The notes under the pieces were generated by a model. The model worked only from the letters and a program-made list of their open reading frames with translations. It was not told the DNA's origin and made no database searches. Shown here in pieces: positions 1 to 6,895 of a stretch of 11,230 bases of DNA; the first letter of the stretch is position 1, and every line of letters starts with the position of its first letter. The DNA comes from Candidatus Stercoripulliclostridium merdigallinarum (GTDB taxonomy: Bacteria > Bacillota > Clostridia > Christensenellales > DTU072): NCBI GenBank assembly GCA_018714575.1, contig DVNF01000121.1:1-11230 (forward strand). Reading direction: 5' to 3'. A program made the position numbers and the translations under genes.

Positions 1-752
1 GTGTAGTTACGGTCACGGGAAAAGCCGTGACGGCAAATGACGTTTTACAGGGATATTCGGTATTTTCCAATCGTTCGCCGAAGCTGATTTTGGCTACCGG
101 TTCCAAAGCTACAACGGGATCTGAAGCATACGACATAGCGCAAAAATTCGGGCATCACGTTTCGACGGTTTATCCTGTTTTAGGTCCCCTCATCACCGAT
201 AAAAGGAGCCTGAAAGGATTAAAAGGCGTCAGAATGCCTGCAACGGTCCGCGCCGTTTCCGGCGGTAAAACGATAGGCGAAAGCGCCGGTGAAGTCATAT
301 TCAAGGATAACGGAATATCGGGTACGGCTATATTCGACCTCAGCGTGATCCTGGGCAGGAAAGGCTATCCGAAATGCGATTTATATATAGATTTTGCCCC
401 CGACATAGACGAAAAAGAACTGTCGGCGGAGCTGAAAAAATTGCCCGTCGAAAGCTTTGTGCATAAGGAGATCGCAAGGAACATAACCGATATGGGCGGC
501 AATGCGGCAAAGCTGTTGAAAGCCTATCCCGTCTACGACGCTCGCCCCGGTTCGATGCAGCTGGCGCAGGTGGCGACGGGTGGATTAAAGACGGAGGAGT
601 TTTCTCCGTTGACTTTGGAAAGTAAGCTTTCTCCCGGCTTTTTTGCCGCGGGCGAAGTACTGGATATAGACGGCGAATGCGGCGGCTTTAACCTGATGTG
701 GGCGGCGGCTTCCGGACAGGCGGCGGCAAAGGGGGCGCTTGGTGAACGTTAA
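1..752 (+). CDS. BaiN/HI0933-family NAD(P)/FAD-dependent oxidoreductase, C-terminal part (5' end outside window)
   Basis: The reading frame is open from base 3 to the window edge, so the gene begins upstream. A GTG at 27 exists, but the homologous-looking sequence continues through it, so it is not taken as the start. About 249 residues are visible; the family is usually near 400, so the N-terminal FAD-binding Rossmann part is missing only because of the window edge. Seen: an ATGS-containing segment near base 90, where the family usually has ATGG; a central domain ending in an FAxDIDEK-like stretch; and a C-terminal FFAAGEVLDIDGECGGFN block (about 640-692), the family's second FAD-contacting signature. 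Family knowledge: a soluble flavoprotein group, annotated variously as aminoacetone oxidase-like or BaiN-like, with the physiological substrate mostly unknown. The stop overlaps the start of the next gene, so the two are probably cotranscribed and translationally coupled. The family call is firm; the reaction is not known. Confidence 0.88.
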   Translation, partial: VVTVTGKAVTANDVLQGYSVFSNRSPKLILATGSKATTGSEAYDIAQKFGHHVSTVYPVLGPLITDKRSLKGLKGVRMPATVRAVSGGKTIGESAGEVIFKDNGISGTAIFDLSVILGRKGYPKCDLYIDFAPDIDEKELSAELKKLPVESFVHKEIARNITDMGGNAAKLLKAYPVYDARPGSMQLAQVATGGLKTEEFSPLTLESKLSPGFFAAGEVLDIDGECGGFNLMWAAASGQAAAKGALGER

Positions 753-2298
753 ACGCTTAGACAACGTAAAAGTAGCGCCCGGACTTGACGAAGGAGCGTT
801 GAAAGCGGCGGCGGCAAAAAAACTAGGACTCCGTGAAAACGCTTTTTCGATATACAAGATTTTGCGCAAGAGTATCGACGCGCGCGACAAAACCAACGTC
901 AAATACGTTTATTCTTTGGCGATAGAAACGGGCTTAGGCAGAGGCTTGCCCGATTACCGCCCGGGGTACGGCAGGATCGCCGATATTCCAAAGTCGCGCC
1001 CGAAAAACCCTCCGAAAGTATTGATCGTGGGCGCGGGGCCTGCGGGCTTGTATGCGGCTTTGACGCTGTTGGAAGCGGGGGTAAAGCCTGTTTTGATAGA
1101 TCGCGGCGGAGGCGTGGACGAACGCGAAAACGCATTGGAGAGGCTGAGGAAGTCGGGGATATTGGACGGCGAATGTAACGTTCAATACGGAGTAGGCGGA
1201 GCGGGATTGTTTTCGGACGGAAAACTCAATTCGGGCATTTCGAACGAGCTGTTTTCCGCCGTATTCGGCGAATTGCACGCTTTCGGGGCTCCGGAAGAAA
1301 TCCTATATTCGGCTATGCCGCACGTCGGTACCGACGTTTTGCGAACGGTACTGAAAAACGCCGTGAAGGTTTTTACGGACGGCGGCGGAGAACTCCGAAC
1401 GGGCACGAAATTATCCGATATCCGCGTTGAAAACGGCAAATTCATAGGTGCCGAATTGGGAAACGGCGACTATATAGCGGCTGACGCGATGATGACGGCT
1501 ATCGGTCACAGCGCATTCGATACTTTTAAAATGTTAAGGAAACGCGGACTGTATATGGAGCCGAAGCCCTTTTCCATAGGCGTAAGGATCGAACACCCTC
1601 AGGACATGATAAACCGCGCGCGTTACGGAAAGTTTGCGGAAATCCTGCCGCCTGCTTACTACAAAGAACACGCCGTAGCTTCGGACGGCAGGGGAGTTTA
1701 TTCGTTTTGTATGTGCCCCGGCGGCGAGGTCATCGTTTCGTCTTCCGAACCGGATACTTTGGTGACGAACGGTATGTCGAATTATATGCGCGACGGCAAA
1801 AACGCCAATTCGGCTATTTTGGTTTCGGTGACTCCGAAGGATTTCGGCACAGAGCTGTTCGGAGGATTCACGGCGCGCGCTTGTGCCGAAAGGGCGGCGT
1901 TTATCGCCGGAGGCGGCGGATATCATGCGCCCGTTCAGTATTACGGGAACTTGATCGGAAAACCGATCGCCGACAGAGTCGAACCCACCGCTCTTCCCGG
2001 AGTAAGGGAAGCCGATTTGAAAGAGTATCTGCCGGAATTCGTCGTCAAGGATATTGCCGAAGGCATAATGGCTTTTTCGCGGCACATTCCCGGGTTCGAT
2101 ATGTCGGGCGCCGTGCTGACGGGAGTAGAATCCCGATCTTCATGTCCCGTAAGAATAGTCAGGGACGAAGGCGGAGAAAGCAATATACGCGGTATTTATC
2201 CGATAGGCGAGGGCGCGGGTTATGCCGGGGGCATCACATCTTCCGCCGTCGACGGAGTCAAAGCCGCACTGAAATTGCTGTCTAAATTCGGTAAATAA
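742..2298 (+). CDS. COG2509-type FAD-dependent oxidoreductase (uncharacterised flavoprotein)
   Basis: Full-length protein of 518 residues from GTG 742; a TTG at 739 would add one residue. GTG 742 is preferred because AAGGGGG at 729-735 lies 6 nt before it but only 3 nt before the TTG. Residues 1-70 form a small alpha/beta N-terminal domain with the KILRKSIDARDK-type segment typical of this family. A Rossmann nucleotide-binding motif, VLIVGAGPAGLYAA, lies at about 93-106, followed by an acidic residue ending strand 2 (VLIDRG). A glycine-rich YGVGGAGLFSDGKL block lies at about 149-162, SSCPVRI at about 466-472 and the C-terminal FAD motif GEGAGYAGGI at about 489-498. No signal peptide or membrane span is visible, so it is probably cytosolic. 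It overlaps the upstream flavoprotein by 11 bp. From memory this pair of families is often adjacent in Clostridia; the substrate is unknown. No clear terminator follows. Confidence 0.9.
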   Translation: MNVKRLDNVKVAPGLDEGALKAAAAKKLGLRENAFSIYKILRKSIDARDKTNVKYVYSLAIETGLGRGLPDYRPGYGRIADIPKSRPKNPPKVLIVGAGPAGLYAALTLLEAGVKPVLIDRGGGVDERENALERLRKSGILDGECNVQYGVGGAGLFSDGKLNSGISNELFSAVFGELHAFGAPEEILYSAMPHVGTDVLRTVLKNAVKVFTDGGGELRTGTKLSDIRVENGKFIGAELGNGDYIAADAMMTAIGHSAFDTFKMLRKRGLYMEPKPFSIGVRIEHPQDMINRARYGKFAEILPPAYYKEHAVASDGRGVYSFCMCPGGEVIVSSSEPDTLVTNGMSNYMRDGKNANSAILVSVTPKDFGTELFGGFTARACAERAAFIAGGGGYHAPVQYYGNLIGKPIADRVEPTALPGVREADLKEYLPEFVVKDIAEGIMAFSRHIPGFDMSGAVLTGVESRSSCPVRIVRDEGGESNIRGIYPIGEGAGYAGGITSSAVDGVKAALKLLSKFGK

Positions 2299-2333
2299 CC
2301 CGATTGCACGTGTTTTTACAGGCAATAAATCGC

Positions 2334-2362
2334 TTTACATAAATTTTATAGAAGAGTATAAT
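2334..2362 (+). promoter_or_regulatory. SigA-type promoter of the ECF transporter gene
   Basis: TTTACA (2334-2339) and a perfect TATAAT (2357-2362) are separated by exactly 17 nt. The expected start of transcription is near 2369, giving a leader of about 100 nt before the ATG at 2470. The surrounding DNA is AT-rich. This separates the transporter from the flavoprotein pair upstream. Confidence 0.75.
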
Positions 2363-2407
2363 ATCCGAATATAAAATAGATATGTTTGAATGCATATGAT
2401 TGACGAA

Positions 2408-2464
2408 ATACCGTCGGTTGCGGTACCCGTATAACGGCAGACAGTATCCCGTGCCGCAAAGGAG
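2408..2464 (+). promoter_or_regulatory. Candidate pseudoknot leader (possible riboswitch) ahead of the ECF transporter gene
   Basis: Two long helices can form at once as an H-type pseudoknot. Helix A pairs 2408-2415 (ATACCGTC) with 2440-2447 (GACAGTAT), 7 of 8 pairs. Helix B pairs 2418-2426 (TTGCGGTAC) with 2451-2459 (GTGCCGCAA), 9 pairs with one G-U. A four-pair mini hairpin, CCGT/ACGG (2427-2430/2434-2437), sits in the connecting loop. The 3' strand of helix B runs directly into AAGGAG (2459-2464), the ribosome binding site. An alternative small hairpin, TACCG/CGGTA (2409-2413/2421-2425), would exclude helix B and helix A, offering a switch. ECF substrate proteins are often under vitamin-sensing riboswitches. 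I could not match this to the preQ1, FMN, TPP, THF or cobalamin classes from memory. The function is inferred. Confidence 0.45.
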
Positions 2465-2469
2465 TAGTA

Positions 2470-3045
2470 ATGCGCTCTAAAGTAAAAATCGTTTCTTTGG
2501 CGGCGTTGTTTACGGCGCTGATAATGGTGGCTACCGCATACGTCAAAATGCCGATAGCCGTCGGATACGTTCATGCCGGCGACGTATTTATAGTCTTGGG
2601 AGCGTTCATGCTGCCCGTTCCCGTAGCGGCGGGAGTCGCCGCTTTAGGCAGTATGTTGGCAGATCTGCTGTCGGGATACGTTATGTATATGCCGGTAACG
2701 TTTGTCGCCAAGGGAGTGATGTCTTTGATATTCTCTCTGTTTTTTTATAAAAAATTTAACCTTCTGCGAGTCGTTGTCGGTACCGCTATAGGCTCTGTAG
2801 TTATGGTCGCGGCGTATTTTGCGTTTGAAAGTTTTTATTACGGGTTGCCCGTTGCGACGGCTAATTTACCCGCGCAATTCATCCAACCGGCGATTGCCGT
2901 ACCGGTTGGAAGCTTGATTTCTTACGCACTATCGAAAATAGGCTACATAAATAATCTAAAAACGGAAATAGCCCTTAAAAAGCCGAAAAAAAATAGCAGT
3001 GACGCTAACGAAAACGCTCAAAATTCGACCAAAAAGGAGCCTTAA
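2470..3045 (+). CDS. ECF transporter S component (substrate-binding membrane protein), substrate unknown
   Basis: Hydrophobic protein of 191 residues. Start ATG 2470 follows AAAGGAG (2458-2464) by 5 nt. Membrane segments are visible at about 7-25, 40-58, 75-92, 98-118 and 133-155, a count close to the six expected for S components. The family-like blocks are an N-terminal helix with LAALFTALIMVAT, then GYVHAGDVF (32-40), SMLADLLSGY (61-70) and MPVTFVAKGVMSL (74-86). This fits the ECF-type S proteins grouped with riboflavin-transporter-like domains. S components bind a vitamin or similar micronutrient and work with a shared energising module (EcfA, EcfA', EcfT) encoded elsewhere; no ATPase gene is in this window. 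The last 35 residues are polar, rich in Lys and Asn, and probably a cytoplasmic tail. The gene has its own promoter and a structured leader, suggesting ligand control. The substrate cannot be read from the sequence. Confidence 0.8.
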   Translation: MRSKVKIVSLAALFTALIMVATAYVKMPIAVGYVHAGDVFIVLGAFMLPVPVAAGVAALGSMLADLLSGYVMYMPVTFVAKGVMSLIFSLFFYKKFNLLRVVVGTAIGSVVMVAAYFAFESFYYGLPVATANLPAQFIQPAIAVPVGSLISYALSKIGYINNLKTEIALKKPKKNSSDANENAQNSTKKEP

Positions 3046-3090
3046 ATCGGGGGTTCGGGGCGTGCTAAACGGAAAAATCGTGAAAAACGC

Positions 3091-3119
3091 TTGTAAAATC
3101 GGTGAAGCATTGATAAAAT
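3091..3119 (+). promoter_or_regulatory. Extended -10 promoter of the phosphotransferase-like gene
   Basis: TTGTAA (3091-3096) and TAAAAT (3114-3119) are 17 nt apart, with a TG at 3111-3112 giving an extended -10. Transcription would start near 3126, about 25 nt before the coding start. Confidence 0.6.
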
Positions 3120-3150
3120 ATTAAACGGTAGATAAAAATTACCGGAGAAT

Positions 3151-4167
3151 ATGATGGAATCGCTTACAAAAAAAAGAATCAGTAAATACGAGGCAAAGCA
3201 GTTATTCGAGGAGAGCGGCATCGGCATAGTCGAATCTATAAACGAAATCAACGAATCCGAATTCAGTTCGGTTTTTAAAGTTACTTCGGGAGGTAAGGTT
3301 TACTATATCAAGTTCGGACCCGATCCCGAAGCGCAAACATTGTTTTACGAAAAGGATCTGATAAACGTCGAATTAAGAGTGCATGCTATTTTGGACGCGC
3401 ACGCTTCCGAAACGACTGCGCCCAGGCATCCCAAAGTCGTCTACAGCGACAATACCTTGCAAAAGGTAAACGTAGGATATATCATTACCGAAGGTTTCGA
3501 CGTTCCTTTGAAAGGACTGACTTTCCCCAACCTGGAACTCAGAAAGAGAATGATGTTGCAATTCGGTCAGGATTTGGCAAAGCTGCACAAGATCAAGGGG
3601 ACAGGCTACGGATACATGCAAATCGGCACCGAAACCACTTGGGCGGAAGCCTATAAAAAGATGGTGGACAGGATACTTGCCGACGCAACGGTATTGAACG
3701 TCAGATTCGACAGCAGCAGGATCTATAACGTCATAACCAGAGCCGAACCTATCTTAAAAGAGATGGACGACTGCGCGTTGGTAAACGGCGACGTCAGCTA
3801 CTACAACGTCTTTGTCGACCGCAAAAAGTTTAACTACCAGGGGTTGGTAAATTGGGGTAAAGCGTTCTATGGCGATCCGTTGACGGATCTGGTCAGCCTC
3901 AGACCTACTCGCAGTATCGAATCCAACCGTTGGTTCGTCAAAGGTTATACTTCCGTTACCAACACCGTACCCGATTACAAGATCCGCGTTCGCGCAAACC
4001 TTATGCGCCTGTATATCGGTCTGATAATGCTGACGGAATTGGAAGTTCGTTTCAAGAAAAATTCGCTTGCGTACCGGACACACCGTTCGGTAGGCAGAAG
4101 AGTTTTGAAAAAGGCGCTTTCGACTTTGGAAAAACCGTATAACGAACAGACCAAAGGTATTATTTAA
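3151..4167 (+). CDS. Phosphotransferase-family (APH/choline-kinase-like) protein with altered catalytic motifs
   Basis: 338 residues from ATG 3151. The second ATG at 3154 is equally or more likely because GGAG (3144-3147) is 6 nt before it but only 3 nt before the first. Seen: a kinase-like N-lobe with a glycine-poor loop near 35-43 and a probable ATP lysine at K54 (YYIKFG); an LxxLHKIKGTGYG segment at about 142-154; NGDVSYYNVFVD at 212-223 where the family has HGDxxxxN; and LVNWGKAFYGDPLTDL at 232-247 where the family has IDWxxxxxGDPxxDL. The presumed catalytic Asp (D214) and Asn (N219) are present. The His before D214 is Asn, and the metal-binding Asp of the IDW motif is also Asn (N234). 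Family members phosphorylate choline, aminoglycosides, fructosamines and other small molecules; this one could be a weak kinase or a pseudokinase. It has its own promoter and a terminator behind it, so it is probably monocistronic. Confidence 0.8.
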   Translation: MMESLTKKRISKYEAKQLFEESGIGIVESINEINESEFSSVFKVTSGGKVYYIKFGPDPEAQTLFYEKDLINVELRVHAILDAHASETTAPRHPKVVYSDNTLQKVNVGYIITEGFDVPLKGLTFPNLELRKRMMLQFGQDLAKLHKIKGTGYGYMQIGTETTWAEAYKKMVDRILADATVLNVRFDSSRIYNVITRAEPILKEMDDCALVNGDVSYYNVFVDRKKFNYQGLVNWGKAFYGDPLTDLVSLRPTRSIESNRWFVKGYTSVTNTVPDYKIRVRANLMRLYIGLIMLTELEVRFKKNSLAYRTHRSVGRRVLKKALSTLEKPYNEQTKGII

Positions 4168-4192
4168 TTCAAAAAGATTTATTACAGTATTG

Positions 4193-4222
4193 AAAAAGTC
4201 CGCACGCGGTGCGGACTTTTTT
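4193..4222. terminator. Bidirectional intrinsic terminator between convergent genes
   Basis: The GC-rich stem GTCCGCAC (4198-4205) pairs with GTGCGGAC (4209-4216) around a GCG loop, and is extended by A-T pairs on both sides. There are six Ts after the stem on the plus strand, and the preceding As give a T-run on the minus strand. It lies between the plus-strand gene ending at 4167 and the minus-strand gene ending at 4249, so it can serve both. Confidence 0.9.
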
Positions 4223-4248
4223 CATTGCTTTTTTTGTTTTTTCGGGCG

Positions 4249-4992
4249 TTAAAGCTTAAACAAATTTTTAACCTTTTGCTTTAGCTTTACCGGCTTTTCC
4301 TCATGACGGTAATCCTCGGCGACGGCGGCAGGAGCCGCCCAGACTACGGCGTTAGTTAAGATTTTGCCGATAACGGGATCGCGGTATGTGGGGAAGGTGT
4401 CGTGGCCCGGTTGGAAATAAAAAATCTTGCCGGTGCCGCGAGTAAAGGTCATACCTGCACGGACGCAAGCGCCGTTTCCGAAACCGCCCAAAAAGACTGT
4501 TTCGTCCGGTTTCGGCACGTCGAAATACTCGCAATAGGGCTCTTCGCCGGGAATCAGGTATCCGTTGGGTATTCCTTCGGCTATCGGGTGAGTAGGGGAT
4601 ACGACGTATAGTTTTTCGCGTTCGCCGTTTTCGCCCCAAGCGACTTCTTTGGTCTTGCAGGAAGTCCCCATCAACCTTAGGAACGGCTTTGAATTTTTTC
4701 CTGAATGTAAAAAGATCGCTCCCATTCCGTGTTGTATTCGGGAAACGACTTTGTCGGCAACGGAATTTAAGATCTCGTTATCCCAATTTTTCGACCACCA
4801 GATCAAAACGTCCGTTTTGTCCAACAATTCGTCCGTCAGCCCGTTATAGGCTTCGTCCTGGGTCGCCGTATACACTTCGAATTTGTCGCTTAACAGCTCT
4901 TTTATAGCTGTATGTATGCCCTCGGGATAGACTTTTGCCGCTTTTCCGCCGCGTTCGTTCGGATGATATTCGTTAAAAATCGTAACTATCAT
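4249..4992 (-). CDS. ThuA-like domain protein (trehalose-utilisation family, class I glutamine amidotransferase-like fold)
   Basis: 247 residues. ATG at 4992 is preceded on the minus strand by GGAGG (5002-4998) with a 5-nt gap. ThuA-family blocks in order: VYPEGIH (21-27), TATQDE (42-47), DVLIWW (61-66), GMGAIFLHSG (89-98), LMGTSC (107-112), SPTHPIAEGI (132-141) and GKIFYFQPGHDTFPTYRDP (188-206). The length matches the family, with an extra basic tail (residues 232-247, Lys-rich). The fold resembles class I glutamine amidotransferases without the catalytic Cys-His-Glu set. Characterised members act in disaccharide and trehalose metabolism in rhizobia; the molecular role here is unknown. Relatives I remember carry His in the WWGH/AHDEV segment, where this protein reads WWSKNWDNEI (65-74), so a possible metal or substrate site is altered. 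No signal peptide is visible, so it is probably cytosolic. It is a single-gene unit divergent from the membrane protein operon. Confidence 0.85.
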   Translation of the reverse strand: MIVTIFNEYHPNERGGKAAKVYPEGIHTAIKELLSDKFEVYTATQDEAYNGLTDELLDKTDVLIWWSKNWDNEILNSVADKVVSRIQHGMGAIFLHSGKNSKPFLRLMGTSCKTKEVAWGENGEREKLYVVSPTHPIAEGIPNGYLIPGEEPYCEYFDVPKPDETVFLGGFGNGACVRAGMTFTRGTGKIFYFQPGHDTFPTYRDPVIGKILTNAVVWAAPAAVAEDYRHEEKPVKLKQKVKNLFKL

Positions 4993-5009
4993 GGCTGCCT
5001 CCGAAAAAA

Positions 5010-5037
5010 ATTATAACATAAAAATACGCCTTGGCAA
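5010..5037 (-). promoter_or_regulatory. Minus-strand extended -10 promoter of the ThuA-like gene
   Basis: Read on the minus strand, TTGCCA (5037-5032) and TATAAT (5015-5010) are 16 nt apart, with TGT just before the -10. Transcription would begin about 5004-5002, right at the GGAGG, so the untranslated leader would be only about 10-12 nt. Confidence 0.55.
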
Positions 5038-5073
5038 CGATATATTTTGCTTTGCCTCGGTCAAAATATCGTT
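5036..5073. repeat. Imperfect inverted repeat in a divergent intergenic region (candidate operator)
   Basis: The left arm 5036-5049 (AACGATATATTTTG) and the right arm 5062-5073 (CAAAATATCGTT) match over 12 bp, with a 2-nt bulge in the left arm and a 12-nt centre. It abuts the -35 of the minus-strand promoter and lies about 45 bp upstream of the -35 of the plus-strand promoter. It is not followed by a T-run and is AT-rich, so it is not a terminator. It could be a protein-binding site acting on one or both promoters; the role is inferred. Confidence 0.35.
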
Positions 5074-5117
5074 AAGACAGCCGACTTTTATAGGGAAGAT
5101 TACATATAATTTACATA

Positions 5118-5146
5118 TTGACAGTCATTACCTTTTTATATATAAT
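5118..5146 (+). promoter_or_regulatory. Perfect-consensus SigA promoter of the membrane protein operon
   Basis: TTGACA (5118-5123) and TATAAT (5141-5146) are separated by exactly 17 nt, with AT-rich DNA upstream (5101-5117). The expected start is near 5153, leaving a leader of about 60 nt that contains a strong ribosome binding site and a short ORF. It is the strongest-looking promoter in the protein-coding part of the window. Confidence 0.85.
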
Positions 5147-5175
5147 AAAAACAACAAACGCGAGGAGGGCTTTTT

Positions 5176-5226
5176 ATGTCCTTCTGCGGTAAAAAGAGAA
5201 GGAGATTGCGAAATGGTCAAAACTAG
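5176..5226 (+). CDS. Possible 16-residue leader ORF overlapping the next gene
   Basis: ATG 5176 is preceded by GAGGAGGG (5162-5169), with GGAGG ending 7 nt before the ATG, a better site than that of the main gene. The frame encodes MSFCGKKRRRLRNGQN and stops at TAG 5224-5226, overlapping the main start (5213) by 14 nt in another frame. Its Lys/Arg codons overlap the AGAAGGAGA ribosome binding site of the main gene (5197-5205), which partly explains the basic composition. If translated, it would carry ribosomes across that site and couple or limit translation of the operon. It could be chance; the argument rests on the strong, well-spaced ribosome binding site. Confidence 0.4.
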   Translation: MSFCGKKRRRLRNGQN

Positions 5227-6895
5227 AAGAAAGATCACCGCGCTGCGCATTTTGCAAGTGTTGTTTTACGCGCTCGGTTTCCCGCTGTTTGTCCACTTGG
5301 TAATACTGGCTTCATCGTCATATCGCGACAGCAACTTTGTTGCGGGAGAGATACTGACGTCGCCTGTATTCTATGCGGCGGTGCTGTGGGCGATCGTTGT
5401 GCTGGCGCAGTTGCTGTTCAGGGCAATATGCCGTAAAAATCGTATGACAAGGACGGTTTTGGTCGCTTTGGTGGCGTTAGTCGTCACTGTGGGACCGATA
5501 ATGTACTGCGATTTTATTTTAAAGGGTAAGTACAACGAATTGTACGACGCTGCCGTCGCAGACGGAATAGACGCTCCGCGTTACGAGCAAGCTATTACCG
5601 ATTACGACGAATACATTGCCGCTACCAATGATGAAATTCAACAATTCATCGACGTATTCAACCTTGAAACTTTCGCATCCAGAAACTATAACAAGGGCGG
5701 CAACACGGACGCTACTACCGCAGGAACCGAAACGTCGGATCCTCCGTACAACGACGTTCCGTATACCATTCCCGTAAATTACGTGGAGGAAGAGGACGCT
5801 TATTATTCCCCCAACGGCATGTATGTGGACGGATTCCGCTTCGGCTACTATGCGGCAAAGAAAGTACTGACCGATTATTACACCAACAAGCTGGCTTACG
5901 AAGCGGAAGGTAATGATATCGACGCAGCACTTTTGGCGGCGATCAGGGAATTGGAAACGAACCCCTCGTCCGATTGGAACAAATATAAGAACGGAGCTTC
6001 CGAATCCTCTTTCGCGATGGAAGGCTTCAAATATATTTATTCCCAAGACGAATACGACGCGGCATACGGCGAAAACGGCACCGCGAACAAGTACTTCCTG
6101 ACAAAAGAAAGAATGGAAGAAATCTTGGTCGAAGTATTGAAAGTGCTGAAAGGACCGGAATTGGAAGCGTTGTTGAATAACCAAACCATCAGCTCTCTGT
6201 TGCCCTTACTGACTCCTTTTATCGGAATCGACGTCAAAGAGGCTTTGCAATCGATTTTGGGTCAGCTGGATCCTGACAGCTCCGTCAGCTTGGTCGATCA
6301 ATTGTTGGTTATTTTGAACAGCTCTTTGAATGAGCTGGGATTGGGCGGATTAGGAAATTTGATCGAAGGCATCGATCCCGATCAACCGCTGGCAGAAATG
6401 GTGTTCGGTTTGTTGGGAATGCCCTTGGAAGGCGAACTTACTTGGGAAACCCTGCAAGAACTGTTGGCTTCTTCTGCGCTTAGCGTATATATTTCACCCT
6501 CCACTTATCCCGTATATTATTTTATAGAGGACGCAGGTCTGCGCGATTACGCATATGCCAAATATTACGCTACCGTTCACGGCGCGAAATTGGGTTCGGT
6601 TTTGGTAGACACCGCTCCCGACGCGGACGGTACTCAATATGTAGGCAAGATCACGATGTCGTCCTCCGGTACCATCAGTCCTTATACCGGTGAATCTTTA
6701 CTGCAACTGTTCAAAAAGTGGGACTTCGACGAACAAGTGCAAAAAGAATTTTATTCTTTCTTTATTCTGCGTTCGGTGCTGGTAAAGACCGCAGCCGCTA
6801 TCGTCTTTACTTTGGCTGCCGCATACTTCTTTACCGCGCAGATCGACAAACAGTACGCAAAACTTGCGTTAAGACCTGAAGGAGGACAGAGATAA
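5213..6895 (+). CDS. Large membrane-anchored protein of unknown function (3 + 1 membrane segments, long external domain)
   Basis: 560 residues from ATG 5213, chosen because AAGGAG (5199-5204) sits 8 nt upstream and the transcript should start near 5153. The frame is open back to 4991 but has no good start there. Membrane segments: about 12-33, 51-71, 79-97 and 519-541. The loop between segments 2 and 3 is basic (RAICRKNRMTR, 70-80), so the positive-inside rule places residues 100-515 outside the cell and the C-terminus inside. The external domain is acidic and rich in Tyr and Asn. It has a DYDEYIAATND-like helix near 130-140, a low-complexity TDATTAGTETSDPP stretch (165-178), and a Leu-rich helical part with LLNNQTISSLLPLLTPFIGI (320-339) and GLGGLGNLI. 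No enzyme motif was recognised. It shares topology and the GFP-containing first helix (LGFPLF, 21-26) with the next gene, to which it is joined by a TAATG overlap. Probable partner in a membrane complex; function unknown. Confidence 0.85.
   Translation: MVKTRRKITALRILQVLFYALGFPLFVHLVILASSSYRDSNFVAGEILTSPVFYAAVLWAIVVLAQLLFRAICRKNRMTRTVLVALVALVVTVGPIMYCDFILKGKYNELYDAAVADGIDAPRYEQAITDYDEYIAATNDEIQQFIDVFNLETFASRNYNKGGNTDATTAGTETSDPPYNDVPYTIPVNYVEEEDAYYSPNGMYVDGFRFGYYAAKKVLTDYYTNKLAYEAEGNDIDAALLAAIRELETNPSSDWNKYKNGASESSFAMEGFKYIYSQDEYDAAYGENGTANKYFLTKERMEEILVEVLKVLKGPELEALLNNQTISSLLPLLTPFIGIDVKEALQSILGQLDPDSSVSLVDQLLVILNSSLNELGLGGLGNLIEGIDPDQPLAEMVFGLLGMPLEGELTWETLQELLASSALSVYISPSTYPVYYFIEDAGLRDYAYAKYYATVHGAKLGSVLVDTAPDADGTQYVGKITMSSSGTISPYTGESLLQLFKKWDFDEQVQKEFYSFFILRSVLVKTAAAIVFTLAAAYFFTAQIDKQYAKLALRPEGGQR

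Noticed and set aside
1534..2285. Long alternative frames within the COG2509 flavoprotein gene (minus 1534-2085, plus 1707-2285)
   Set aside because: Arg-rich low-quality translations that overlap a gene with clear conserved motifs.
2299..2333. Terminator after the flavoprotein pair
   Set aside because: Only a weak five-pair ATTGC/GCAAT match with a 14-nt loop and no T-run after it; not enough to call.
4991..5212. N-terminal extension of the first membrane protein gene from ATG 4991
   Set aside because: The extension covers the promoter (5118-5146) and the ThuA-like gene's ribosome binding site; ATG 5213 has a well-placed AAGGAG and starts a normal first membrane helix.
5519..6184. Minus-strand ORF of 221 residues
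   Set aside because: It lies fully opposite the well-supported membrane protein gene, has a Val/Phe/Arg-biased composition typical of an antisense shadow, and has no promoter or ribosome binding site.
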